Shown piece after piece: positions 6,585 through 13,789 of a DNA stretch of 15,032 bases. The number at the start of each line of letters is the position of its first letter. Position 1 is the first letter of the stretch. The notes beneath the pieces are model-generated. The model saw nothing but the letters and a program-made list of their open reading frames with translations, was not told the DNA's origin and ran no database searches. This stretch comes from Bacteriovorax stolpii (GTDB lineage: Bacteria > Bdellovibrionota > Bacteriovoracia > Bacteriovoracales > Bacteriovoracaceae). The stretch spans positions 1-15,032 of the forward strand of contig CAMDDI010000059.1 of NCBI GenBank assembly GCA_945890905.1, written 5' to 3'. Made by a program: the position numbers and the translations under genes.

Positions 6585-7085
6585 TTAATTGCGAACTACG
6601 TTTACAACTTTGACTTTTGTCACATAGGTATCTGTGTATGAATTTCTACCGTCAATACAATCAATAGTTGAGTCTGCCTGGCAAACCGTCTGAGAAACCG
6701 TTCGGTATTCAGTTACAACTTTAACTTCAAATAAGTTTCTACCTGCTCTCATTCGAACACCTGCATTTCTACTTGAAAGTGCTGTTAATTCTTCGGCAGT
6801 AAAATCTGAGAGATCAAAATTTGTAACAAAGCTCTCTTCACTATCAGCAATTGAACTTGAGTGATAGTCCACTGTGACTTGGACAATTTTCTTGGAAGCC
6901 GTTGGCCATTTGCAGTCGTTTAAATCTGAATCTGGCAGTGTACAAGGAATTGGTTTAAACTCTGAGTAAATGCTTGTGACATTCACAAACGAGAGTTTAA
7001 TACCTGTTGCGTTTCCTGAGATAACTGTTGATGCCAATGTGTTAACAGACAAAGTTAGACCAAGTGCAATCCATGTGAGTTTCAT
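6585..7085 (-). CDS. Small secreted protein, function unknown
   Basis: I do not recognise the family. The 166-residue protein begins with a clear signal peptide (residues 1-19: KLTWIALGLTLSVNTLAS) and is probably periplasmic or secreted. The mature part is rich in beta-forming Val/Thr/Ser stretches. It has four cysteines in two pairs, C48/C58 and C135/C143, which could make disulfides. There is no membrane segment after the signal peptide and no lipobox. The start at 7085 is supported by a GGAG site six bases upstream and by a well-formed promoter about 30 bp further up. It is transcribed alone, convergent with flgE. The distinct signal peptide, ribosome site and promoter make it a real gene; its role is open. 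Confidence 0.75.
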   Translation of the reverse strand: MKLTWIALGLTLSVNTLASTVISGNATGIKLSFVNVTSIYSEFKPIPCTLPDSDLNDCKWPTASKKIVQVTVDYHSSSIADSEESFVTNFDLSDFTAEELTALSSRNAGVRMRAGRNLFEVKVVTEYRTVSQTVCQADSTIDCIDGRNSYTDTYVTKVKVVNVVRN

Positions 7086-7117
7086 TTTTTCTCCAAGTTA
7101 TGTTTTTCGTTGGCCGG

Positions 7118-7146
7118 ATAATGCCAAGCAGACTTTGACTTGTTAA
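7118..7146 (-). promoter_or_regulatory. Sigma-70-type promoter of the secreted protein gene
   Basis: Read on the minus strand: TTAACA (7146-7141, five of six to TTGACA), a 17-bp spacer, and CATTAT (7123-7118, four of six to TATAAT). Start of transcription is expected near 7111, leaving about 25 nt of leader with a GGAG site. The inverted repeat TTGGC/GCCAA (7110-7114 / 7123-7127) brackets the -10 and could be an operator. Confidence 0.55.
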
Positions 7147-7208
7147 GTTTGGATCTTGTGAAGGATATTTGAAATGAGTCAGGGATTTGTCAGGAGAGTG
7201 TGAGGAGT

Positions 7209-7439
7209 CTAACCGTCGCGACCAATGGCCTCAACAGGACAAGCTGCACGGGCATTCTCAGCATCAACCATTTCTTCTGGAGTTTTTGGCTGAAGCATCA
7301 CGAAGGCGTGACCATCATTATCGTTCATAGCAAAGATTTTCGGAGCTTCCACGCAACAGGCATCACATGCTATGCATGAATCATCCACGTAATATTGCCC
7401 TGGAACATTTTCTTTGAAGCGTGAGTTTTTATCGGCCAT
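7209..7439 (-). CDS. Single-cluster [4Fe-4S]-type ferredoxin
   Basis: A 76-residue cytoplasmic electron carrier. The cluster ligands are visible as C22-x2-C25-x2-C28 plus the distant C67 in AACPVEAI. C29 is an extra cysteine beside C28. The pattern DDSCIACDACCVEAPKIFAMN followed by a variable stretch and the C-P-V-E-A-I end is that of small monocluster ferredoxins. The second cluster motif of bacterial 2[4Fe-4S] ferredoxins is absent. No redox partner gene is adjacent, so its electron donor and acceptor cannot be named. No Shine-Dalgarno sequence precedes the ATG, and the predicted transcription start falls within one or two bases of it, suggesting a leaderless message. Length is normal. Whether the cluster is 4Fe or 3Fe cannot be decided from sequence alone. 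Confidence 0.9.
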   Translation of the reverse strand: MADKNSRFKENVPGQYYVDDSCIACDACCVEAPKIFAMNDNDGHAFVMLQPKTPEEMVDAENARAACPVEAIGRDG

Positions 7440-7447
7440 AGGCGAGA

Positions 7448-7476
7448 AAAATACAATATTTTCAAGTTTGTGACAA
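7448..7476 (-). promoter_or_regulatory. Promoter of the ferredoxin gene
   Basis: On the minus strand TTGTCA (7476-7471, five of six) is spaced 17 bp from TATTTT (7453-7448, four of six). Expected transcription start is about 7441, directly before the ATG at 7439. The -35 touches the T-tract of the ppiD terminator. Confidence 0.5.
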
Positions 7477-7477
7477 T

Positions 7478-7501
7478 AAAAAGGGCGCTGAAAAGCGCCC
7501 T
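7478..7501 (-). terminator. Rho-independent terminator of ppiD
   Basis: A seven-pair stem GGGCGCT/AGCGCCC (7500-7494 with 7489-7483 on the minus strand) with a four-base loop is followed by five T residues (7482-7478). It lies 26 bp after the ppiD stop. Little T-tract exists in the plus direction, so it acts on leftward transcription. Confidence 0.85.
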
Positions 7502-7526
7502 ATGAAAGCCATTCTGAGGAAAATTT

Positions 7527-9008
7527 TTAGAGAAGAGCGGCGTTGGTTGTGATTTTGGCCTTATTATTCATCACTTTAATGAGCTCTTCACGAGATTTAC
7601 GCGTAAGAAGTTGATTTTGGTTTCCGACCTCGGCCTTAAGTTGCTCTTGAGTGATGGTGTCTGCACCATTTTTAATAGAGAGAACCTTCACTAGATAAAT
7701 TGTTCCAGCATTTCCAAGATTGATGACGGTATTCGGAGCGGATTTAAAGATCTGCTCAGACTCTTGTGGAGATAGAGCTGCACCTGAGAGAGTTTGGTCA
7801 AATTGGTTTACGTCAGTGGCCTTAAAGAATTGACCTTCAACTTTCTTGGCTGTTGCTTCAACTGTAGCAGTGTCGCCTGAGGTAAGTGCTGCACTCAAAC
7901 GCGCTTCTTCGGACTTTAAAAGTTTATCGAGATCCTGGGCCTTCGTCTTTTGAACGGCCATTTGAGCTAGCTGACCTTTAACCATATCAAGAGTTTTTGA
8001 TTCAGCACCTTTCTTATCTTCAAGATAGATGAGGTGATAACCAAACTGAGTTTTTACAGGATCAGAGATTGTTCCTTTCACCATTTTGAATGCGACAGCG
8101 TCAAATTCAGGAACCATTCTTCCTGCTGAAAACCAACCCAGTTCTCCACCGTTAGATTTTCCAGTTTGATCTTCAGTTTCTTTTGAAGCGATATCAGCAA
8201 AGTTTTTTGTATTCACTCGAGCTTTAAGTGCTTTGATTTTTTCTAAGGCCTTAGCATCATCACCTTGAATCAAGATGTGACGAGCTTTAACTTCTTCTGA
8301 TTTATTATAAGTTGAAAGATTTTCGTTATAAGATTTTTCAAGCTCTTTCATGTTTTCAGGCTTAGCTAGATAATCTTTGATTTCTTGCTCAGACACAGAA
8401 ACAAGGGGAGAAAGCGACTGACGGCTGATTTTTACACCTTGAATTGAAACCACGTGGTTTTTGAATTTCATCACGTCACGAACATAACCTTCAGAAACCA
8501 AGGCCGATGTGAAAAGTTCATCAACTTTCTTTTGCTTTAAGTCATTATTGACGAGTTCTTCAAATTGAGTAGGAATGTAGCCGTTGCCCTGTAGTGCGTT
8601 GCGGTAGAGATTTACATCGAATTGGTTATTAGTTTTGAAGTAAGGCATATTTTTAATTTCAGCCTTCACTTCTTCCAATGACACAACGAAGCCCATCTTG
8701 TCGGCAGAGTTGAGGATCAATTTTTGCTGAATCAAGCTGTTCACTACTGATTGTTTAATGCCCATTTCCTCAAGTTGCTTCTGAGTCATTCCAGAGCCGC
8801 CCATCATTTGATTGAAAAATTCCACCTGGCGGGCAAGCGCCACTTGATACTCTTTAATCGTTACTGGAGTGCCGTCCACGGTAGCGACATGTTTTGATGT
8901 TCCCAGAGAGAAATTATCAAAATTTGAGAATAAAAAACTGGCCGTAATTATCAGGAAGATAAAGGTCAGAATAAAGTAAGACAACTTGCTAGCAAAAGCG
9001 TTTCTCAT
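7527..9008 (-). CDS. ppiD: Membrane-anchored parvulin peptidyl-prolyl isomerase (PpiD/SurA-like)
   Basis: This protein catalyses cis-trans isomerisation at proline bonds and helps newly exported proteins fold at the periplasmic face of the inner membrane. The 493 residues show one N-terminal membrane segment (about 9-28), a SurA-N-like helical chaperone region (about 40-180), a linker, and one parvulin domain (about 239-332) with ARHILIQ, NGGELGWF and FGYHLIYLE. A C-terminal helical part follows. Enterobacterial PpiD is longer (about 620). I chose ATG 9008 over an in-frame TTG at 9035 because AAAGGA lies at the right distance and the predicted transcription start (about 9032) falls downstream of the TTG. 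It is divergent from mreC and ends in its own terminator. PpiD rather than SurA is preferred because of the uncleaved-looking anchor. Confidence 0.88.
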   Translation of the reverse strand: MRNAFASKLSYFILTFIFLIITASFLFSNFDNFSLGTSKHVATVDGTPVTIKEYQVALARQVEFFNQMMGGSGMTQKQLEEMGIKQSVVNSLIQQKLILNSADKMGFVVSLEEVKAEIKNMPYFKTNNQFDVNLYRNALQGNGYIPTQFEELVNNDLKQKKVDELFTSALVSEGYVRDVMKFKNHVVSIQGVKISRQSLSPLVSVSEQEIKDYLAKPENMKELEKSYNENLSTYNKSEEVKARHILIQGDDAKALEKIKALKARVNTKNFADIASKETEDQTGKSNGGELGWFSAGRMVPEFDAVAFKMVKGTISDPVKTQFGYHLIYLEDKKGAESKTLDMVKGQLAQMAVQKTKAQDLDKLLKSEEARLSAALTSGDTATVEATAKKVEGQFFKATDVNQFDQTLSGAALSPQESEQIFKSAPNTVINLGNAGTIYLVKVLSIKNGADTITQEQLKAEVGNQNQLLTRKSREELIKVMNNKAKITTNAALL

Positions 9009-9038
9009 GGGTTTCCTTTGATCAAATAAATGCAAGTC

Positions 9039-9068
9039 ATTTTATCGGGGTTTCGTGGGTGAGGTCAA
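9039..9068 (-). promoter_or_regulatory. Strong sigma-70-type promoter of ppiD
   Basis: On the minus strand TTGACC (9068-9063, five of six) and TAAAAT (9044-9039, five of six) are separated by 18 bp. Transcription would start near 9032, giving a leader of about 24 nt that contains the AAAGGA ribosome site before ATG 9008. Confidence 0.65.
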
Positions 9069-9076
9069 AGACTTTT

Positions 9077-9100
9077 ATCTCGAAACTTCGTTGGCGAGAT
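9077..9100. repeat. Inverted repeat between ppiD and mreC
   Basis: ATCTCG (9077-9082) and CGAGAT (9095-9100) are exact inverted copies with 12 bp between. They sit in the divergent control region. They could be an operator or a chance repeat. I see no convincing -35/-10 pair for mreC in 9069-9151. Confidence 0.4.
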
Positions 9101-9151
9101 GCCTGATTTCGTTTACTCTATACGGATAAGTTTAAAATAAGGGCTTAAGCA

Positions 9152-10072
9152 TTGAAACTAATCAACGAGTCTTCAAAGACCAAACTAGTCAATAACCTGA
9201 TTGTGGCGATCTTTGCGATTTATGGCATTTCGCAAAAACGCTTCAATATCGGTGAACCGACCTTGTTCAACATGATTGTCACAGAAGTGATCGCTCCGGT
9301 TCAGGAAGGGATCGCTAATTCCAAAAAGAGCATGTCTTCGCTTTGGGAAAACTATTTGATGATTGTGAATACAGGGAAAGAAAACAACATTCTTAAGAAA
9401 CAAATTTCTCGTTTAGAGAGTGATCTCACAAGTATGGAAGAAATTCGCAAAGAAAATCTTCGTCTCAAGCAACTTCTTAACTTTTCGGATGGCCTCTCCC
9501 CACAAAGAGTTCTCGCTCAAGTTGTTGGATGGGATTCGGCTAACGAATTTAAAGTGATCCGTCTCAACAAGGGGACTAATCACGGGATTAAAGTTATGGC
9601 CCCTGTGATCACTGATCATGGTCTGGTGGGATATGTTTATCGTGCCACTGAAAACTATTCTGATGTGCTCACTATCCTAGACCAAAACAACCGTGTGGAT
9701 GTAGTGGTTGAAAGAACCCGCACTCACGGAATTGTGGAAGGTGTGTTTAACTTTAAATGCGCACTTAAATACATTATGAGAAATGAACCAGTAGAAGTAG
9801 GCGATAAGCTCATCACTGCTGGTGTCGGTGGGATTTATCCTAAAGGTATTAAAGTGGGGATGATCACAGATATCACCAAAGAAAATTTTGGAATGACTCT
9901 CTCTTTGGAAGTTGTTCCGAGTGTTGATTTTGATAAACTTGAAGAAGTTCTCGTTCTCATTCCACTTCAAGAGCAGTCGCAGGAACTCAAGCCTAAAACA
10001 GAGCCGACAGTCATTCCGACGACTGCACCATCAAAGGCACCAGTGGCCCCCATCGTGGAGACTAAAACATGA
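9152..10072 (+). CDS. mreC: Rod-shape-determining protein MreC
   Basis: MreC is a bitopic inner-membrane protein whose periplasmic part activates the PBP2-RodA synthase and links it to the cytoskeleton. In 306 residues one sees a short N-terminal hydrophobic segment (about 13-30) and a coiled coil (about 72-112: NILKKQISRLESDL, KENLRLKQLL). The two-lobed beta domain follows (about 115-275, with VVGWDSANEFKVIRLNKG, APVITDHGLVGYV, VVVERTRTHGIVEG and LITAGVGGIYPKGIKVG). A Pro/Thr/Ala-rich tail ends the protein. The start is TTG at 9152, chosen because AAGGG sits eight bases upstream and no better ATG exists. The last four bases overlap mreD (ATGA). mreB is not immediately upstream, unlike in many bacteria. 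Confidence 0.93.
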   Translation: MKLINESSKTKLVNNLIVAIFAIYGISQKRFNIGEPTLFNMIVTEVIAPVQEGIANSKKSMSSLWENYLMIVNTGKENNILKKQISRLESDLTSMEEIRKENLRLKQLLNFSDGLSPQRVLAQVVGWDSANEFKVIRLNKGTNHGIKVMAPVITDHGLVGYVYRATENYSDVLTILDQNNRVDVVVERTRTHGIVEGVFNFKCALKYIMRNEPVEVGDKLITAGVGGIYPKGIKVGMITDITKENFGMTLSLEVVPSVDFDKLEEVLVLIPLQEQSQELKPKTEPTVIPTTAPSKAPVAPIVETKT

Positions 10073-10605
10073 GAATGCGTTTATCCCAAGTTCTTATTTC
10101 TTACGCCATCACCATTGCGATGCTCATTGGTTTAGAAATTATCACTTCAACTCTTTTGCCCGTTTTAGGTTGGAAAGAGTACCGCTTAACTTTTAACGTT
10201 TTGATTATTCTCTTCCTTGCTATTCGCATGGACTCACCTGGTGTTCCTTGGATGATCTTGGGACTTCAAATGGTCCACTCGATTTTCTCCATTGAAGGCT
10301 GGGCACTGGGAACTCTCGCTGGTGTGATTGTGATGCTCTCAGCAAACTATCTTAAAGAGCTTCTCCACTTAACGACGGCTTTTATGACCATGTTGGTGGT
10401 TCAGTTCTTCCAAGTGATCTGGTTTTTCACGGTGACTCTTGTCATCTGTTTAAAGATTGGAGACTTTGATAAATTCGGACTCTTTATCGGCAGTTTCATT
10501 CCTGGAAGTATTTTTCTCTCCCTCATTTCACCAATCCTCTTTTGGATTTTAGGTCTCATTTGGAGAGTTCCAAGTGACGGTGGACCACGTGGAGTTGAAA
10601 TCTAA
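10069..10605 (+). CDS. mreD: Rod-shape-determining protein MreD
   Basis: MreD is a polytopic inner-membrane partner of MreC in the elongasome. The 178-residue product is strongly hydrophobic with about five predicted membrane segments (from ISYAITIAMLIGLEIITSTLL at the N-terminus to FLSLISPILFWILGLIW near the end). It ends in a short basic cytoplasmic tail. Sequence conservation in MreD is low, so the assignment rests on membrane topology, normal length (about 160-180) and its place between mreC and mrdA. The start overlaps the mreC stop by four bases, suggesting translational coupling, and mrdA begins 2 bp after the stop. Confidence 0.9.
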   Translation: MRMRLSQVLISYAITIAMLIGLEIITSTLLPVLGWKEYRLTFNVLIILFLAIRMDSPGVPWMILGLQMVHSIFSIEGWALGTLAGVIVMLSANYLKELLHLTTAFMTMLVVQFFQVIWFFTVTLVICLKIGDFDKFGLFIGSFIPGSIFLSLISPILFWILGLIWRVPSDGGPRGVEI

Positions 10606-10607
10606 AT

Positions 10608-12566
10608 ATGTTCGGTGAAGAAGAACTCGTCAAGATCCACAAAGATCGCGCAGCCCTGCTATCTTATATCATCACAGCCGCCTTCGGCTTGGTCCTCTCT
10701 CGTCTTTGGTATTTGCAAGTGTATAAAGGGGAAACTCTTCATAATTACTCCATCCAAAACCGTCTGAGAAAAGAAGTTGTGTGGGCCCCTCGTGGACTCA
10801 TTTACTCACGCGACGATCAGTTGCTTGTTGATAACATTCCCCGCTTCGATGCCATTCTCACTCCTCAGTTTTTGCTTGAGCGAGAAGTAACTTTGAAGAA
10901 ACTCTCAAAGATTATGAGCATGGATATCGAATCCATTAACGGCATCTTAAAGAAAAACTCTAATCAAGCTAAGTACCGACCACTCATTATTAAAAAGAAC
11001 ATCTCGTTTGAAGAGCTGGCCCAGATTGAAACTCAGAATGCAGATCTTCCTGGTGTGAGTGTTGATACATTTATTTCCCGAGAGTACCGGGATAAAGAAA
11101 TTGGTGCGCACTTACTTGGCTACATTTCTGAGGTTTCTCAGATTCAGCTTCCTAAACTTAGAGAGCGTGACCGTTTTGATTACCGCCTCGGTGACTTTAT
11201 CGGACAGTTCGGAATTGAAGAGCAGTTAGATAAGTATCTTCGCGGTGAAAACGGACACGAATTTGTTGAAGTGGATGCTCGAGGAAGAAGAAAGCGCTAC
11301 ATCAATACCGATAACTTATTTAAAGGGATTGAGGACGAAAAACCACTCTCTGGAATGAATGTTAAACTCACAATTGACCGCGATATGCAAATTGCTGCCT
11401 TCAATGCCCTTGAAGGAAAAGTCGGTGGGATCATAGCTTTAGACATTGAATCGGGCCAAGTATTGACCATGGTGTCTCGTCCTTCATTTGATCCTTCTCA
11501 ATTCTCCCGTGGATTGACTCCTGAGTACTGGCGAAGTCTTGTAGGAAATAAAGAGCATCCTCTGCGAGATAGAAATATCCAAGAACACTTTTCTCCTGGT
11601 TCAACCTTCAAGGCACTAACTGGTATCGCAGCTTTCGAAGAAGGCGAGATTGATGAGAATACAGAAGTTAACTGTAATGGATCATTCCGTTTAGGTCGTA
11701 AGGTTTATCACTGCTGGAAAAAAGAAGGTCACGGGCCTACGACTTTAGTGAAAGCGATTCGGGAATCTTGTAACGTATATTTCCAGAAAGCCGCTAATCG
11801 GATGGATATCGATTCTATTGCTAAATACGCCAAAGCTTTTGGTATGGGTGGAAGAACGGGAATTTCACTTCCCCGGGAAGTGGCCGGATTAATTCCTACT
11901 AAAGAATGGAAGAAGAAGCGCTACGGACAAGAATGGCAAGCAGGGGAGACTCTCTCGTGTGCCATTGGCCAGTCTTACGTTCTGGCCTCAACCATTCAGA
12001 TGGCCACAGCATACGGGGCCATTGCTAACGGCGGGAAGATTTTCCGTCCTTACGTTGTTAAAGATATCTACGACACAGATGGGGAGCTTGTGAAAACTTT
12101 CACACCTGAGCTTCTTTCTAGAATCGATATGAAAAATCAGAAGACTTTAAAATTTGTTCGCGAAGGTTTATTCCAAGTGGTGAACAATCCTAAAGGAACT
12201 GCTTTTGCCCGTCGTGGTCAGGGAATCTTAATGGCCGGCAAGACCGGAACTTCCCAGGTGAAAGGTGCCAGTGCGGATAAGGTTTATCAGAAGTGTGAAA
12301 ACATGGATTATGAATCTCGTCACCATGGTCTCTTCGTGGGCTTTGCACCTTATGATAATCCGAAAATTGCAGCGGCAGTTATCGTAGAACACGGATGTCA
12401 CGGATCAAGTGCGGCCACGCCTGTAGCAGAAGCAGTGATCACAACTTACATGAAAAAATATCATCCTGAGATGTACTTAAAAAATCTTGAACAAGATAAA
12501 GTCATCCGGGAGAACTGGGTTAAATCACTTCGCTCGAATGCGCCTGCGCCCACTCATGAAGAATGA
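10608..12566 (+). CDS. mrdA: Penicillin-binding protein 2, elongasome transpeptidase
   Basis: PBP2 is the class B penicillin-binding protein that cross-links peptidoglycan made by RodA during cell elongation, acting in the periplasm. The 652-residue protein has an N-terminal anchor (about 15-37) and a PBP dimerisation/pedestal region (about 50-240, with APRGLIYSRDDQLLVDN and HLLGYISEV). Its transpeptidase domain contains all three catalytic motifs: S332-T-F-K335, S387-C-N389 and K545-T-G547. The nearby C357-, C367- and C388-type cysteines and the HHGLFVGFAPYDNPKIA strand are also typical of the family. Length is usual (about 630). It begins 2 bp after mreD and precedes rodA by 16 bp. It is a beta-lactam target, and mecillinam-type sensitivity would be expected from the family. 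Confidence 0.96.
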   Translation: MFGEEELVKIHKDRAALLSYIITAAFGLVLSRLWYLQVYKGETLHNYSIQNRLRKEVVWAPRGLIYSRDDQLLVDNIPRFDAILTPQFLLEREVTLKKLSKIMSMDIESINGILKKNSNQAKYRPLIIKKNISFEELAQIETQNADLPGVSVDTFISREYRDKEIGAHLLGYISEVSQIQLPKLRERDRFDYRLGDFIGQFGIEEQLDKYLRGENGHEFVEVDARGRRKRYINTDNLFKGIEDEKPLSGMNVKLTIDRDMQIAAFNALEGKVGGIIALDIESGQVLTMVSRPSFDPSQFSRGLTPEYWRSLVGNKEHPLRDRNIQEHFSPGSTFKALTGIAAFEEGEIDENTEVNCNGSFRLGRKVYHCWKKEGHGPTTLVKAIRESCNVYFQKAANRMDIDSIAKYAKAFGMGGRTGISLPREVAGLIPTKEWKKKRYGQEWQAGETLSCAIGQSYVLASTIQMATAYGAIANGGKIFRPYVVKDIYDTDGELVKTFTPELLSRIDMKNQKTLKFVREGLFQVVNNPKGTAFARRGQGILMAGKTGTSQVKGASADKVYQKCENMDYESRHHGLFVGFAPYDNPKIAAAVIVEHGCHGSSAATPVAEAVITTYMKKYHPEMYLKNLEQDKVIRENWVKSLRSNAPAPTHEE

Positions 12567-12582
12567 TTAACGGAGCTATACT

Positions 12583-13695
12583 TTGAACCAAACACTCGTC
12601 CAATTTTTTAAACGCTATGATTTTAGTTTCCTAGGGAGCATGGCCGCCATTTTCTTGGTGGGAGTGCTCAACCTTTATTCGGCGACTCATTCTCAGCAAC
12701 ACGAGGGTCTAGACAATCTTTATAAGTCCCAAATTATTTGGTTTTTTATTTCCATGTCTGTGGCCGTCGGAATTAGTTTTTTAAATCCCAAAACTTTTGA
12801 ACGAGTCTCATACTTGGGTTACGTGGTGACTCTGTTTCTTATCTTCTTAGTTCTCTTAATGGGGAAAGTGGGGATGGGAGCTCAGCGCTGGCTTGTGATT
12901 GGCCCCATTAGAATGCAGCCTTCTGAGTTTATGAAGATGGGGTTAGTTCTCGCACTGGCCCGCTACTTTACAAAAGTGAATCCTGAAAGACAGCTGGGTT
13001 TCAAAGAACTCATCTTGCCAGGAATTATCACCATAATTCCTGCCATCATGGTTATCATTCAGCCCGACCTGGGTACGGGAATGCTGCTTCTGTTTATTTT
13101 TGCCATGATGATTTTCTATAAACGTCTGCGTTGGAAAACGATTGCGACCCTTGGAGTGATTAGTCTGGTCTCCGGAGTTTTGATGTATAACTTTGGTCTC
13201 AAAGAATATCAAAGAAAGCGTATTCACACCTTCATCGATCCTTACGAAGATGCCAAAGGATCTGGTTACAATGCGATTCAATCTGAAATTGCGATTGGAT
13301 CAGGTCGACTATTCGGAAAGGGTTTTAAAAACTCTTCTCAGGCCTCTTTGAACTATCTACCTGAAAATCATACAGACTTTGTGTTCGCTATATTTAATGA
13401 AGAGCACGGATTCTTTGGTTCAGTCTTTTTGGTGATTCTCTACCTGGTCTTTTTTATGCGGCTCATATGGCTAGCGACCTCAGTACAGCGATTCTTTGAC
13501 TCCGTCTTGATCATCGGAATTATGTCGATCTTCTTCTGGCACACCTTTATAAATATGGCGATGGTCTCAGGTCTCTTGCCGATTGTGGGGATTCCGCTGC
13601 CGCTGATGAGTTATGGGGGATCGAGTATGCTGACCTTTGGTGTGGGTGTGGGTATTGCGACGTCAATATCCAATAGTCGAAACTTTTTTAACTAA
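12583..13695 (+). CDS. rodA: Peptidoglycan glycosyltransferase RodA (SEDS family)
   Basis: RodA polymerises lipid II into glycan strands for lateral wall growth, paired with PBP2. The 370-residue protein has about ten membrane segments. The SEDS hallmarks are the GAQRWLVIGPIRMQPSEFMK loop, the IQPDLGTGM segment, and the long periplasmic loop RIHTFIDPYEDAKGSGYNAIQ. Then comes LPENHTDFVFA, with D265 at the place of the essential aspartate known in RodA (D262 in E. coli). The C-terminal GIPLPLMSYGGSSML is also present. A TTG start at 12583 is preferred, with GGAG seven bases upstream. Being adjacent to mrdA rather than division genes argues for RodA over FtsW. No rho-independent terminator is visible in the 94 bp that follow. 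Confidence 0.96.
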   Translation: MNQTLVQFFKRYDFSFLGSMAAIFLVGVLNLYSATHSQQHEGLDNLYKSQIIWFFISMSVAVGISFLNPKTFERVSYLGYVVTLFLIFLVLLMGKVGMGAQRWLVIGPIRMQPSEFMKMGLVLALARYFTKVNPERQLGFKELILPGIITIIPAIMVIIQPDLGTGMLLLFIFAMMIFYKRLRWKTIATLGVISLVSGVLMYNFGLKEYQRKRIHTFIDPYEDAKGSGYNAIQSEIAIGSGRLFGKGFKNSSQASLNYLPENHTDFVFAIFNEEHGFFGSVFLVILYLVFFMRLIWLATSVQRFFDSVLIIGIMSIFFWHTFINMAMVSGLLPIVGIPLPLMSYGGSSMLTFGVGVGIATSISNSRNFFN

Positions 13696-13789
13696 CAAAA
13701 ATAATGAATAGTGAAATTCTATGGGGCTAATTGCAGCTTAATAGTCTAACGGATGAAATGTTGTCTAAAGATTGATCACGAACACGACC

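Noticed and set aside
9009..9035. TTG at 9035 as the ppiD start
   Set aside because: No ribosome site, and the predicted transcription start lies downstream of it; ATG 9008 fits better.
13696..13789. Terminator for rodA in the rodA-transposase gap
   Set aside because: No stem of useful length followed by a T run was found.
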